Source: Salinicola salarius
GTDB taxonomy: Bacteria > Pseudomonadota > Gammaproteobacteria > Pseudomonadales > Halomonadaceae
Assembly: GCF_003206135.1 (NCBI RefSeq)
Contig: NZ_PZJT01000002.1
Location: forward strand, 110,483-174,482
Reading direction: 5' to 3'
Length of the DNA stretch: 64,000 nt
Position 1 is the stretch's first letter, and every line of letters begins with the position of its first letter. This document shows, in pieces, positions 55,006 through 64,000 of this stretch. The notes below the pieces were generated by a model. That model searched no databases. It saw only the letters and a list, made by a program, of their open reading frames with translations, and was not told the origin of the DNA. The position numbers and the translations under genes were made by a program.

Positions 55006-55407
55006 ATGAAAAAAGCAGTCAGGAAAGTCAGGTTCGATCGCGCATCTCGATGGCTGGCGGTGGCGCTGACGCTCGCCGCCGTCTCGGGGTGCGCGACCTC
55101 CTATCAGCAACGCCCCGATACGGCCGTGGTGCCGATGGACGATGCCACGCCGGTGAACGCGGCGCTGGCGACGTTTCTCGACAGCGCCGCCACGGGCAGC
55201 GTCACCACGCTCGCCACGTCGCCCTGGGGCGCCAACGTGGCGATTCATGCCCGCGAACGCTACTTCTCGGCCAGCGGCCGGCGCTGCGTTCGTCTGGATG
55301 TCACGCGCAACGCGGCACCGGCCAGCCTGCCGGCGGGGGAAATCACCTGCCTGGTGCCCGGTAAAGGCTGGTACGCACAACGTCTGGTGACGGAAATCAT
55401 TCGCTAG
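55006..55407 (+). CDS. Small capsule-locus lipoprotein (copy 2)
   Basis: 133 residues from the ATG at 55006 (GAAAGGTGGG upstream); a GTG 30 codons earlier is rejected, since it would bury the signal peptide. A basic N-terminus, hydrophobic core and lipobox AVSGC put the lipid-bearing Cys near residue 29. Conserved with the protein at 17595 in SPWGANVAIHARERYF, SASGRRCVRLDVTRNAAP and GWYAQRLVTEI. The two copies each sit just before kpsD, arguing for a shared export role. Family unrecognised. Confidence 0.75.
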   Translation: MKKAVRKVRFDRASRWLAVALTLAAVSGCATSYQQRPDTAVVPMDDATPVNAALATFLDSAATGSVTTLATSPWGANVAIHARERYFSASGRRCVRLDVTRNAAPASLPAGEITCLVPGKGWYAQRLVTEIIR

Positions 55408-55589
55408 ATCGCATCCGAAAAGCGTTCGGATGCGTGATCGGCGAAGCCGTCAAAATCCGTCGTTCCAGATGCCGGAGCGACCTGGTTGCCACCGAATTGA
55501 CGAGTGCCTTCAGCGGCATTTGACCGGCTATTCAATGTTTCGAGATCCGGTATTCGTGGCCTGAAAAAACGTGAAGGAAGGGAACCATC

Positions 55590-57323
55590 ATGAAGCGGGT
55601 AGCAATGATTTTCCGGGCCATGTGCCTGGTGGCGGTAGCGTGCTTGAGCGCCAACCTTGCTCACGGGCAGGACATCGGATTGAACAGCAGCACGCTGCTG
55701 GGCAGCGACCAGGAAGCACAGGCGATGACCTCGCAGTCGGAAGAGGGCGACATGGCCGAGACGCCGCCGCGAGCCGACTGGGATAGCGGCACTTACGGGC
55801 CGGTCGATCCCCGGGCACAGGCGATGGTCGATCCCAATACCCTGCCGCCGTTCGGCGAGAACCTGTTCAGCGGCGGCTTCCGCGGGATGATGGCCGACGG
55901 GCTCAACCCCGACTATCTGATCAAGCCCGGCGACCAGATCACGATCCGGGTCTGGGGCGGGGTCGAGATCGATCGCGTGCTGGCGGTGGACGCCCAAGGC
56001 AACATCTTCCTGCCGAGCATCGGGCCGTTGCAGGTCCAGGGCATCTCCAATGCCCAGCTCAATGCCAGGGTGCGTGGGGCGATCCAGTCGGTCTACCCGG
56101 AAAACGTCAGCGTCTACACCAATCTGCAGGGCGTGCAGCCGGTGGGGGTCTTCGTCACGGGCTACGTGATGAATCCGGGGCGCTACTCGGGGACCCCGAA
56201 CGATTCGGTGCTCTACTTCCTCGATCAGGCGGGCGGCATCGATCAGGCGCTGGGCAGCTACCGTCAGGTCTTGATCAAGCGCGGCAACCGGGTCGTCGAC
56301 ATTGTCGATCTCTATGACTTCCTCATCGATGGCGATATCGCGCGGCCGCAGTTTCGGGACGGCGACACCATCGTGGTCGAGGAGCGCGGACCGGCCATCA
56401 GCGTCGTTGGCGACGTGCAGAAGAACTACCGTTACGAGCTGATCGGCGATGCCCTGACCGGACAGGACGTGATCAACCTGGCGCGACTGAAATCCGGCGT
56501 ATCGCATGTGCTGCTTCGCGGCAGCCGTCCGTCCGGCCCGATCTCCCGCTATCTGCCGCTGGCGGAGTTCCGCAGCGCCGAGGTGCGCCGCGGCGACGAG
56601 GTGCTGTTCAGCGCCGACCTGCGCGACGAGACCATCGTGGTCCAGGTGGAGGGCAGCTATTACGGGCCTTCACGTTATGCGCTGCCGCGGGATGCGCGTC
56701 TGGGCGAGTTTCTCAACGCGATCAGCGTGCCCCAGAGCATGACCAGCTATCAGGATATTTCCATCCGCCGGATCAGCGTGGCGGAGCAGCAGGCCCAGTC
56801 ACTGAAGGACAGCCTGCGTCGGCTCGAGACGACCTATCTCGGTTACCCGGCCCGCACGGCCAAGGAAGGCGAGATTCAGGTGCGTCAGGCGGAGCTGATC
56901 GAGCGGTTCGTGCGGAAGGCGTCCCAGGTCAAGCCGACGGGTCGGCTGGTCGTCGCCCGGGAAGGCAATGTCGCGGACATCCGACTACAGGACGGCGATA
57001 TCGTCACGATCCCCGAGAACACCGACTCCGTCCTGTTGAGCGGCGAGGTGATCATTCCTCAGGCGATGGTCTACACGCCAGGCATGAGCGCCATGGATTA
57101 CATCCAGCAGGCCGGCGGATTCACGCCCAGGGCCGACGAAGATCAGGTGTTGGTGGTTCACCGCAATGGTGCTGTCGTCCAGTCGGGTCAGACCCGGATG
57201 CGCGCCGGCGACGAGATCATCGTTCTCCCGGCGGCCCCGACTAGCAATATCGAACTGGCTTCCGCGATTACCCAGATCCTGTTCCAGGTTGCCGTGGCGA
57301 CTCGTGTGGCGCTCGACCTATGA
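55590..57323 (+). CDS. kpsD: Outer-membrane polysaccharide export protein KpsD (set 2)
   Basis: 577 residues. The signal peptide ends near AHGQ; then YLIKPGDQITIRVWGG and the same series of beta-grasp segments as in set 1. The two KpsD proteins are similar through their length, but synonymous sites have diverged. An exact ops 12-mer lies in the signal-peptide codons (55631-55642). First of the D-M-T-E export block of set 2. Confidence 0.93.
   Translation: MKRVAMIFRAMCLVAVACLSANLAHGQDIGLNSSTLLGSDQEAQAMTSQSEEGDMAETPPRADWDSGTYGPVDPRAQAMVDPNTLPPFGENLFSGGFRGMMADGLNPDYLIKPGDQITIRVWGGVEIDRVLAVDAQGNIFLPSIGPLQVQGISNAQLNARVRGAIQSVYPENVSVYTNLQGVQPVGVFVTGYVMNPGRYSGTPNDSVLYFLDQAGGIDQALGSYRQVLIKRGNRVVDIVDLYDFLIDGDIARPQFRDGDTIVVEERGPAISVVGDVQKNYRYELIGDALTGQDVINLARLKSGVSHVLLRGSRPSGPISRYLPLAEFRSAEVRRGDEVLFSADLRDETIVVQVEGSYYGPSRYALPRDARLGEFLNAISVPQSMTSYQDISIRRISVAEQQAQSLKDSLRRLETTYLGYPARTAKEGEIQVRQAELIERFVRKASQVKPTGRLVVAREGNVADIRLQDGDIVTIPENTDSVLLSGEVIIPQAMVYTPGMSAMDYIQQAGGFTPRADEDQVLVVHRNGAVVQSGQTRMRAGDEIIVLPAAPTSNIELASAITQILFQVAVATRVALDL
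55631..55642 (+). promoter_or_regulatory. Exact ops sequence inside kpsD (set 2)
   Basis: GGCGGTAGCGTG, at the same codons as in kpsD set 1 (18155-18166). It is about 40 bases into the gene. No JUMPstart was found 5' of this operon, so this could be the only RfaH entry point for set 2. Protein-level constraint remains the alternative. Confidence 0.5.
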
Positions 57324-57391
57324 GCGCACTCGATCCGCGATCTTTCCGCCTGACGCGTCCGTCGCGCGCACTCTCTCGGGGGTAATCCATC

Positions 57392-58237
57392 ATGGCTACG
57401 GATTCTTTACGACCGGATTCTTCAGGATCCGATTTCGCAAGACCGCCCGGCGCGCCTTCCCGCTCTCCGTGGCGGGTGGCCCGGAGCGTCTGGTTCGCCA
57501 TGTTCATGCGGGAAGCGATCTCGCGCACCATGGCCGATCGCATGGGCTGGTTCTGGATGATCTTCGAGCCGCTGGCGATCATCGGCGTGATGGTGTCGGT
57601 GCGGGGGCTGTTCATGTCCGGCCGCCACATCGCCGGTGCCGATTACGTGGCCTGGATGGTGGTCGGGCTGATGGGCTTCATGCTGTTCCGCGAAAACATG
57701 ATGCGCTCGATCGGCGCGGTGGAAGCCAATCGCGGGCTATTCGCCTATCGCCAGGTCAAGCCGATCGATCCGGTGCTGGTCCGCTGCTTCCTCGAAGGCA
57801 TGCTCAAGTCGCTGATCTTCATCCTGTTCATCACGATCGGCAGCCTGCTCAAGTTCGAGCTGATGCCGGACTATCCGTTCGGCGCCATGATGGATTGGCT
57901 GTCGTTGTGGGCGCTGGGCTGGGGCATGGGGCTGACGCTGTCGGTGCTGGGCGATCTGGTGCCGGAAATCGGCAAGGTCGCTCGTATTCTCAACCTGCCT
58001 TTGCTGCTGCTCTCCGGCGTCATCTTTCCGGTGCTCTACGTGCCGCATCAATACCGGGAATACCTGTTGTGGAATCCGATCGTCCACGGCCTGGAGAGCA
58101 TGCGTCTGAACTTCTTTGCCGGCTACCACACGATCGACGGTATCGACATGACGTATCTGTGGTTCTGGGCGCTGGCGCTGATTTCGCTGGGGCTTGTCCT
58201 TCACATGCGCTTTCGCGATCAGCTGAAAGCGCACTGA
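57392..58237 (+). CDS. kpsM: Capsule ABC transporter permease KpsM (set 2)
   Basis: 281 residues; about 13 longer than copy 1, the extra being a polar N-terminal stretch. ABC-2 permease with FWMIFEPLAIIGVMVSVRGLF, WMVVGLMGFMLFRENMM and VIFPVLYVPHQYREYLLWNP. Inner-membrane channel for lipid-linked polysaccharide, with KpsT. GC-rich throughout, while copy 1 is AT-rich in its second half. Confidence 0.92.
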   Translation: MATDSLRPDSSGSDFARPPGAPSRSPWRVARSVWFAMFMREAISRTMADRMGWFWMIFEPLAIIGVMVSVRGLFMSGRHIAGADYVAWMVVGLMGFMLFRENMMRSIGAVEANRGLFAYRQVKPIDPVLVRCFLEGMLKSLIFILFITIGSLLKFELMPDYPFGAMMDWLSLWALGWGMGLTLSVLGDLVPEIGKVARILNLPLLLLSGVIFPVLYVPHQYREYLLWNPIVHGLESMRLNFFAGYHTIDGIDMTYLWFWALALISLGLVLHMRFRDQLKAH

Positions 58238-58265
58238 TTTTTCAGACAACGTGAGAACTGTCCCC

Positions 58266-59216
58266 ATGATCGAAATCCGCAATCTTTACAAGCGCTACCA
58301 CAACCATCACGACAGCCCGTGGGTGCTCAAGGACATCTCTCTGACCATCCCTTCCGGGGTCAGTGTGGGACTGCTGGGTCGCAACGGGGCGGGCAAGTCG
58401 ACGCTGCTGCGACTGATCGGCGGCATGGACTCGCCGGACCGCGGCGAGATCATTCGCAACAGCCGGGTTTCCTGGCCGATCGGTCTGGCGGGCGGCTTCC
58501 AGGGCTCGATGACTGGGCGCCAGAACGTCAAGTTCGTGGCTCGGATTCACGGTGCCGAGGAGGAGATCGAACGGGTCGTGCGGGAAGTCGAGGACTTCGC
58601 CGAGATCGGCGATGCCTTCGACGAGCCGGTCAAGACCTACTCCTCCGGGATGCGCTCACGCCTGGCGTTCGGGCTCTCGCTGGCCTTCGACTTCGACGTC
58701 TATCTCTCCGACGAGGCGACCGCCGTGGGCGACCGCGCCTTCAAGGCCAAGGCCAAGAATGCGTTCAAGGAGCGTGTCGGCCGGGCCAGCCTGATCATGG
58801 TCTCCCACGGCGAAGGGGTGCTGAGGGAGTTCTGCGAGGCGGGCATCGTGCTGGAGAAAGGGCAGGCGAAATGGTTCGACGATATCGAGGAGGCGATCAG
58901 CGCCTATCACGAGGCGACCGACGGCAAGAAGATCGCACCGCCCAAGGTGCCCACGTCGCTCGCCGAAGCGAAGCAGCAGCTGATGCAAGCCAATCTCGAG
59001 TTCGAGCAGGCCCGTCTCGAGTACCAGATAGCCAGTGACGATCCCGCCCGCAATGATCCCGGCGATGCGCTGCGCTGGCGCATGGAGGAGGCCCGCGAGC
59101 GGATGCACGAGGCGCGCCGTCATGTGCAGCAGTTCCAGTCACAGGCGAAAGCGAAGCCTCGTAATCGAACGAAAAAGACTCCGAATAAGCCCCCGAAAAA
59201 GACAGGTCGGCCATGA
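58266..59216 (+). CDS. kpsT: Capsule ABC transporter ATPase KpsT with C-terminal coiled-coil/basic extension (set 2)
   Basis: 316 residues from the ATG at 58266, against 219 in set 1. The ATPase core (1-~220) has Walker A GRNGAGKST, YSSGMRSRLAFGLSLAF and VYLSDEA. The extra ~95 residues are a probable coiled coil (LAEAKQQLMQANLEFEQARL, then RMEEARERMHEARRHVQQF) followed by a Lys/Pro/Arg-rich tail. The tail could bind nucleic acid, membrane or a partner such as KpsE or KpsC. It overlaps kpsE by four bases. Confidence 0.92.
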   Translation: MIEIRNLYKRYHNHHDSPWVLKDISLTIPSGVSVGLLGRNGAGKSTLLRLIGGMDSPDRGEIIRNSRVSWPIGLAGGFQGSMTGRQNVKFVARIHGAEEEIERVVREVEDFAEIGDAFDEPVKTYSSGMRSRLAFGLSLAFDFDVYLSDEATAVGDRAFKAKAKNAFKERVGRASLIMVSHGEGVLREFCEAGIVLEKGQAKWFDDIEEAISAYHEATDGKKIAPPKVPTSLAEAKQQLMQANLEFEQARLEYQIASDDPARNDPGDALRWRMEEARERMHEARRHVQQFQSQAKAKPRNRTKKTPNKPPKKTGRP

Positions 59217-60328
59217 ACAAGTCATCTCATACCAATAAATCATCGCGGTTGCGCAAGTCGTTCCACTGGATCGTGTGCTTGATCGCGATCGTCGTCGTCT
59301 CGCTCTACTGGGCGTTGTGGGCCAGCGATCGCTATGTCTCCCATGCCAACGTGGTGCTCGAAAGCCCCCAGCTCGCCTCGCCGACGTTGAGCGTGAGTTC
59401 GCTGCTGAGCGGCGGGGCGACCAGCAATCTCGCGGACATGCTGCTGCTGCGCGATTACATGCGGTCCGTCGACATGCTGAAGCTGCTCGTCGAGGAGGCG
59501 GATTTCCGCAATCACTACGCCAATTCCGGGGCGGACTTCTTCAGCGCACTAGGGGATGAAAACGCGCCGCTGGAAGAGCTGCACGACTACTTCCTCTCGC
59601 GGGTCTCGGTGGAGCTGGACGACTACGCCGGCGTGCTGCGGGTCGATGTCGAAGCCTTCGATCCGGAGGAAGCCAACAAGATCGCGCAACTGCTGCTGGA
59701 CGAGGGCGAGCGCCACATGAACCTGATGGGCCAGCGCCTGGCGGAGGAGCAGGTGCGCTTCCTCGAACAGCAGGTCGCGCTGCTGGAAGAGAAATTCCAG
59801 CAGACCCGTGATGCATTGCTCGACTACCAGAACGCCAACGGACTGGTCTCGCCGACGGGCACGGTGGAAAGCCTCAGCTCGGTGGTTTCGGGGCTGGAAG
59901 GGCAGCTCGCCATCGCCAAGGCGCGCAAGAGCGCGATGACCAGCTACCAGAGCGCCCGTTCTCCGGAAGTCGTGCGCATCAACAGCGAGATCAAGGCGCT
60001 TACCAATCAGATCACCCAGGAACAGCAGCGTCTGGCCCGCCAGTCGGGCAACGCGCTCAACAGCATTTCCTCGGAGTACCAGACCCTGATGCTGCGGGCG
60101 CAGTTCGCTCAGGACAGCTACTCCGGGGCGCTGGGCGCGCTCGAGAACACCCGCATCGAAGCAGCACGGAAGCTCAAGCAGGTCTCCGTGCTGCAGACGC
60201 CGACGATGCCGGAATACCCCGAGCAGCCCGAGCGGCTCTACAACTCGGTGGTATTCGCGGTGATCGCGCTGTTCATCACGCTGATCATCAACATGCTGAT
60301 CCTGATCGTGAAGGACCACCGCGACTAA
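59213..60328 (+). CDS. kpsE: Capsule export inner-membrane protein KpsE (set 2)
   Basis: 371 residues. Polar N-terminus, membrane segment near 18-40, then [19 protein letters not shown], a coiled coil (about 165-310, [17 protein letters not shown]) and a second membrane segment near the C-terminus before VKDHRD. Same polysaccharide co-polymerase layout and nearly identical central block as copy 1. Start coupled to kpsT2. The next 205 bases are non-coding and repetitive. Confidence 0.92.
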   Translation: MNKSSHTNKSSRLRKSFHWIVCLIAIVVVSLYWALWASDRYVSHANVVLESPQLASPTLSVSSLLSGGATSNLADMLLLRDYMRSVDMLKLLVEEADFRNHYANSGADFFSALGDENAPLEELHDYFLSRVSVELDDYAGVLRVDVEAFDPEEANKIAQLLLDEGERHMNLMGQRLAEEQVRFLEQQVALLEEKFQQTRDALLDYQNANGLVSPTGTVESLSSVVSGLEGQLAIAKARKSAMTSYQSARSPEVVRINSEIKALTNQITQEQQRLARQSGNALNSISSEYQTLMLRAQFAQDSYSGALGALENTRIEAARKLKQVSVLQTPTMPEYPEQPERLYNSVVFAVIALFITLIINMLILIVKDHRD

Positions 60329-60394
60329 ACGGCAGGCAGGGCGGGTTCGGCGCATGCCGCGGCCCGGCCCTCCCTGGCGGCGCAGCAGTACCGA

Positions 60395-60454
60395 CCAGCA
60401 AGACGGTTACCAGCAAGACGGTTACCAACAAGACGGTTACCAACAAGACGAACG
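60395..60454 (+). repeat. 15-bp tandem repeat x4 before rmlB2
   Basis: CCAGCAAGACGGTTA at 60395-60409 and 60410-60424, CCAACAAGACGGTTA at 60425-60439 and a decayed CCAACAAGACGAACG at 60440-60454. In one frame it would read QQDGY repeats that join rmlB2, but the rmlB start with its own Shine-Dalgarno is downstream. Confidence 0.9.
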
Positions 60455-60518
60455 ACCCAGCGACAGATCTACCCAACGACAGATCTGCCCAATTAAAGAT
60501 CTACCCAACTATAGGCTC
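60455..60518 (+). repeat. 16-bp degenerate tandem repeat x4 before rmlB2
   Basis: Directly after the 15-bp array: ACCCAGCGACAGATCT (60455-60470), ACCCAACGACAGATCT (60471-60486), GCCCAATTAAAGATCT (60487-60502) and a decayed fourth at 60503-60518. Three copies end in the palindrome AGATCT. Purpose unknown; the array lies within the rmlB2 leader. Confidence 0.8.
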
Positions 60519-60533
60519 GACGGGGGAATCACC

Positions 60534-61613
60534 ATGAGCATGACATTTCTAGTGACAGGTGGCGCCGGGTTCATCGGCTCGGCAGTCGTGCGCGAATTGA
60601 TCGAGCACACACCGCATCGCGTCATCAATGTCGACAAACTGACCTACGCCGGCAACCCGGAATCGCTGGCACGCGTCGACAGCGACGAGCGCTACGAATT
60701 TCGGCTGGCCGACATCTGCGATGCCTCGGCCATGAACCGGATCCTGAGGGAGTACCGGCCGGACGTCGTCATGCACCTGGCGGCGGAGAGCCACGTGGAT
60801 CGCTCCATCGATGGGCCGGCGGCGTTCATCGAGACCAACATCATGGGGACCTACGTCCTGCTGGAGGCGACACGCGCCTACTGGAAAGGGTTGCAGGACA
60901 GCGACCCCCGCAAGGCCGCGGCGTTCCGCTTCCACCACATTTCCACCGACGAGGTCTATGGCGACCTGCACGGCGTCGACGATCTGTTCACCGAGACGAC
61001 GCCGTACGCGCCGAGTTCACCCTATTCGGCCAGCAAGGCGAGCTCCGATCACCTGGTTCGCGCCTGGCACCGGACCTTCGGCCTGCCGACGCTGGTGACC
61101 AACTGTTCCAACAACTACGGGCCGTTCCATTTTCCGGAAAAGCTGATCCCGCTGATGATCCTCAGCGCGCTGGCCGGAAAGTCGCTGCCCGTCTACGGCG
61201 ATGGCAAGCAGGTTCGCGACTGGCTTTATGTCGAGGATCACGCGCGGGCGCTGGTGAAAGTCGCCAGCGAGGGCAGCATCGGCGAGACCTACAACATCGG
61301 CGGCCACAACGAGAAGCAGAACATTCAGGTCGTCGAGACCATCTGCGAGCTGCTCGAGGAACTGGCGCCGCGGAAGCCGGCGGGAGTTGCTCACTATCGT
61401 GACCTGATCACTTTCGTGACCGATCGGCCGGGCCATGACCAGCGCTATGCGATCGACGCCTCCAAGATCCAGCGTGAACTGGGCTGGGCGCCGCAGGAGA
61501 CCTTCGAGAGCGGCATGCGCAAGACAGTGCAGTGGTTCCTCGAAAACGACGTCTGGTGGCGCCGGGTGCAGAACGGCAGTTATCAAGGGGAGCGGCTGGG
61601 AGCCATCGCATGA
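60534..61613 (+). CDS. rmlB: dTDP-glucose 4,6-dehydratase (copy 2)
   Basis: 359 residues from the ATG at 60534 with GGGGGAATC upstream. Same length and motifs as copy 1: TGGAGFIGS at the N-terminus, STDEVYG and YSASK. A long open extension upstream, through tandem repeats, is not accepted as coding. It overlaps rmlD2 by four bases. Confidence 0.95.
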   Translation: MSMTFLVTGGAGFIGSAVVRELIEHTPHRVINVDKLTYAGNPESLARVDSDERYEFRLADICDASAMNRILREYRPDVVMHLAAESHVDRSIDGPAAFIETNIMGTYVLLEATRAYWKGLQDSDPRKAAAFRFHHISTDEVYGDLHGVDDLFTETTPYAPSSPYSASKASSDHLVRAWHRTFGLPTLVTNCSNNYGPFHFPEKLIPLMILSALAGKSLPVYGDGKQVRDWLYVEDHARALVKVASEGSIGETYNIGGHNEKQNIQVVETICELLEELAPRKPAGVAHYRDLITFVTDRPGHDQRYAIDASKIQRELGWAPQETFESGMRKTVQWFLENDVWWRRVQNGSYQGERLGAIA

Positions 61614-62497
61614 ACATTCTGATTCTGGGAGGAAGCGGCCAGGTCGGCTTCGAGCTGCAGCGCGCGCTGGCCCCGCTCGGAAACTGCATTGCGCCGGGGC
61701 GCCGGTCGCTCGATCTGCAGGATGCCGCGGCCGTCGTGCGTCTGCTCGACGAGCTTGGCCCGAGCCTCGTCGTCAATGCGGCGGCCTGGACGGCGGTGGA
61801 TGCCGCCGAAAAGTCACGTGACGAAGCCTTTCGCCTCAACGCGGCGCTGCCGGCCCAGCTTGCCGACTACTGTGCGTCCCACTCGGCGAAGCTCGTTCAC
61901 TACTCCTCGGACTACGTCTATCCCGGCGGTGGCGACACGGCGTGGCAGGAGACCAGCGAGACCGGCCCGCTGTCCGTCTACGGAAAGAGCAAGCTGGCCG
62001 GTGACGAGGCGGTGCTGGCCAGCGGCGCCGATGCGCTGATCTTCCGCACCAGCTGGGTCTACAGCGCGCGCGGCCACAACTTCATGAAGACCATGCTGCG
62101 CCTGGCTCGGGAGCGCGAGGCGTTGCGCATCGTCGGCGACCAGATCGGCGCACCGACGCCGGCCCGGCTGATTGCGGAAGTGACCTTACTGGCCGTGAAG
62201 CAGCGCGGGGAGGGCCGTCTCGAACCGGGCCTCTACCATCTCGCCCCGCGTGGCGAGACCAACTGGCATGGCTTCGCCCAGGCGATCTTCCGACATGCCG
62301 AGGCACTCGGGGAAACCTTGCAGGTAAAGCCGGATCAGGTGGTGTCGATTGCGACCGCGAATTATCCCACACCCGCGCGTCGGCCGCTCAACTCGCGGCT
62401 GTCGCTGGAGAAAGTCGAGCAAGCCTTGGGCATCACGCTGCCGAATTGGGAATCCCAATTGCAGTTGACGCTGGCGGAGCTGCTCGAAGCCGCATAG
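61610..62497 (+). CDS. rmlD: dTDP-4-dehydrorhamnose reductase (copy 2)
   Basis: 295 residues from the ATG at 61610, overlapping rmlB2. GGSGQVG at 7-13, Tyr124 and Lys128 as in copy 1. The catalytic-site Thr100 of copy 1 is Ser100 here ([11 protein letters not shown]), a conservative change. It makes dTDP-L-rhamnose. Confidence 0.95.
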   Translation: MNILILGGSGQVGFELQRALAPLGNCIAPGRRSLDLQDAAAVVRLLDELGPSLVVNAAAWTAVDAAEKSRDEAFRLNAALPAQLADYCASHSAKLVHYSSDYVYPGGGDTAWQETSETGPLSVYGKSKLAGDEAVLASGADALIFRTSWVYSARGHNFMKTMLRLAREREALRIVGDQIGAPTPARLIAEVTLLAVKQRGEGRLEPGLYHLAPRGETNWHGFAQAIFRHAEALGETLQVKPDQVVSIATANYPTPARRPLNSRLSLEKVEQALGITLPNWESQLQLTLAELLEAA

Positions 62498-62616
62498 CGC
62501 GTTCTTCCGTGACGCGCTCGCAACTTCCCGTGAAAGGAGACCCTTGCAAGAGGGGCGACTTTTATACCGTTACCTTGAATGTCTGAATCGATCTTCGTAT
62601 CGAAAGGAGCTTCACC

Positions 62617-63546
62617 ATGGCACGTAAAGGCATCATTCTGGCCGGCGGTTCCGGTACTCGCCTGCATCCGATTACCCAGGGCATCTCCAAGCAGCTGCTG
62701 CCGGTGTACGACAAGCCGATGATCTACTACCCGATCTCGGTGCTGATGCTGGCAGGGATCCGCGAGATATTGATCATCTCGACGCCTTCCGACCTGCCGC
62801 AGTATCAATATCTGCTGGGCGACGGCGCGCAGTTCGGGGTGCGGTTCGAATACGCCGAACAGCCTTCACCGGATGGTCTGGCCCAGGCGTTCCTGATCGG
62901 CGAATCGTTCATCGGCAACGACTCCGTGTGTCTGGTACTGGGCGACAACGTATTCCACGGCCAGCACTTCTCGGAGCAGCTGATGCGGGCTTCGGACGTG
63001 CAGAAGGGTGCGACGGTCTTCGGCTATCTGGTCAAGGACCCGGAACGCTTCGGCGTGGTGGAGTTCGATGCCTCGGGCAAGGCGCTGTCGATCGAGGAGA
63101 AGCCGATCAAGCCGAAGTCGCCTTACGCGGTTACCGGCCTCTACTTCTACGACAACGACGTGGTCGAGATCGCCCATCAGGTCAAACCCTCCGAGCGCGG
63201 CGAGCTGGAAATCACCAGTATCAACAATGCCTACCTCGAGCGGGGCGATTTGCGCGTCGAACGGTTGGGGCGCGGCTTCGCGTGGCTCGATACCGGTACG
63301 CACGACAGCCTGCTGGAAGCCGGGCAGTACGTGCAGACGATCGAGCACCGCCAGGGGCTCAAGGTCGCCTGTCTGGAAGAGATCGCCTGGAATCATGGCT
63401 GGATCGACGACGCGACGCTGGCCGAACGCGGAACCGCCCTCAAGAAGACCGGCTACGGCCAGTATCTGCTCAAGCGCCTCGAAGACGCGCAGCGCGGCGG
63501 GACGACGGGCGAAGTCGTCATGGCCGGCTTCGGCGGCAGTCGCTGA
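62617..63546 (+). CDS. rmlA: Glucose-1-phosphate thymidylyltransferase (copy 2)
   Basis: 309 residues, ATG at 62617 after [18 protein letters not shown] signature and KPMIYYPI as in copy 1. The C-terminus differs: a Gly-rich tail ([16 protein letters not shown]) replaces the basic tail of copy 1. Follows rmlD2 after a 119-base gap with no clear terminator. Confidence 0.95.
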   Translation: MARKGIILAGGSGTRLHPITQGISKQLLPVYDKPMIYYPISVLMLAGIREILIISTPSDLPQYQYLLGDGAQFGVRFEYAEQPSPDGLAQAFLIGESFIGNDSVCLVLGDNVFHGQHFSEQLMRASDVQKGATVFGYLVKDPERFGVVEFDASGKALSIEEKPIKPKSPYAVTGLYFYDNDVVEIAHQVKPSERGELEITSINNAYLERGDLRVERLGRGFAWLDTGTHDSLLEAGQYVQTIEHRQGLKVACLEEIAWNHGWIDDATLAERGTALKKTGYGQYLLKRLEDAQRGGTTGEVVMAGFGGSR

Positions 63547-63570
63547 TTTCGGTTCGTCAGTTCAACCAAT

Positions 63571-63618
63571 CACCTCAGCCACCAACCCAGCCATCAACCT
63601 AGCCATCAACCCAGCCGG
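63571..63618 (+). repeat. 12-bp tandem repeat x4 before rmlC2
   Basis: CACCTCAGCCAC (63571-63582), CAACCCAGCCAT (63583-63594), CAACCTAGCCAT (63595-63606), CAACCCAGCCGG (63607-63618). The array fills most of the gap between rmlA2 and rmlC2 and is absent from set 1. Confidence 0.85.
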
Positions 63619-63631
63619 AGATACGGACGAC

Positions 63632-64000
63632 ATGAATTACGAAAAGCTGGCCATTCCTGACGTCGTGCTGATGACACCCCATGTGTTCGGCGACGAACGA
63701 GGCTTCTTCCTCGAGACCTTTCGACACAGCGAGTTCATCGAACACTGCGGCGACTACCGGTTCGTGCAGGACAACCACAGCAGGTCCGGCCAGGGCATTC
63801 TGCGCGGGCTGCACTATCAGCTGCATCAGCCGCAGGGAAAGCTGGTCCGGGTCACCCGGGGCGAGGTCTATGACGTCGCAGTCGATCTTCGCCGCAGTTC
63901 GCCCACCTTCGGGCAGTGGGTCGGCGCGTTGTTGAGCGAAGACAATCGCCAGATGCTGTGGGTGCCGCCAGGCTTCGCCCACGGCTTCTACGTCACCAGC
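63632..64000 (+). CDS. rmlC: dTDP-4-dehydrorhamnose 3,5-epimerase (copy 2, cut by window end)
   Basis: First 123 codons only. MNYEKLAIPDVVLMTPHVFG, then GDERGFFLETF, GILRGLHYQ with the catalytic His and PPGFAHGFYV match copy 1 position by position. It completes the second rhamnose set in the same B-D-A-C order. Confidence 0.93.
   Translation, partial: MNYEKLAIPDVVLMTPHVFGDERGFFLETFRHSEFIEHCGDYRFVQDNHSRSGQGILRGLHYQLHQPQGKLVRVTRGEVYDVAVDLRRSSPTFGQWVGALLSEDNRQMLWVPPGFAHGFYVTS

Noticed and set aside
60395-60518. CRISPR-like array
   Set aside because: Repeats are contiguous, with no unique spacers and no cas genes.
60354-60533. Open N-terminal extension of rmlB2 reading through QQDGY repeats
   Set aside because: RmlB proteins, including copy 1, start just before the TGGAGFIGS loop, and the ATG at 60534 has its own GGGGG ribosome-binding stretch.

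Overview
The window reads as chromosome of a Gammaproteobacterium, probably a halophile of the Halomonadaceae type. That placement is an inference from protein flavour, high coding GC and gene content; no rRNA or housekeeping marker is present to prove it. Almost all of it is a group 2 (ABC-transporter dependent) capsule/exopolysaccharide island. I see no tRNA, rRNA, transposase, CRISPR array or phage gene.

Layout. (1) 1-2708: end of cysD and a complete cysNC (activated sulfate, PAPS), split by an inserted four-helix-bundle gene with flanking short repeats. (2) 2709-3310: a terminator, then a leader with a near-perfect JUMPstart/ops element. (3) 3311-17305: rmlBDAC, five glycosyltransferases, galE and two sulfotransferase-like proteins. 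(4) 17595-22531: small lipoprotein plus kpsD-kpsM-kpsT-kpsE exporter, set 1. (5) 22545-34688: kpsF, a KpsC fused to a GT29-like sialyltransferase domain, an AT-rich block (pyruvyl-transferase-like, GT61, HAD phosphatase, nucleotidyltransferase-kinase fusion, nucleotidyltransferase), kdsA, a kdsB-kdsC fusion and a PhyH-type dioxygenase, ended by a terminator. (6) 35007-36338: a lone glycosyltransferase. (7) 51274-36468, minus strand: a six-gene overlapping operon, kpsC-kpsS-SDR-LtaS-like-PKS-AOS, matching the content of the rhizobial rkp-1 capsule region. (8) 51970-64000: a second, diverged cysD-cysNC, then lipoprotein-kpsDMTE set 2, then rmlBDAC set 2, which runs off the end.

How it fits together. 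RmlABCD supply dTDP-rhamnose, GalE UDP-galactose, and KpsF/KdsA/KdsBC supply CMP-Kdo. KpsC and KpsS would build the poly-Kdo linker on a lipid. The glycosyltransferases build repeat units, the sulfotransferases could decorate them with sulfate from CysDNC, and KpsDMTE exports the product. The rkp-like operon could make a dedicated lipid: a reducing polyketide synthase without thioesterase followed by an alpha-oxoamine synthase and an SDR suggests a sphingoid-like anchor (inference).

Regulation. JUMPstart/ops lies 5' of rmlB. An exact 12-nt ops sequence also lies inside the signal-peptide codons of both kpsD copies. Together these point to RfaH-type antitermination across very long operons. 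Two sulfate-activation modules, two exporters and two rhamnose sets in different order suggest two abutting capsule loci or a rearranged ancient duplication.
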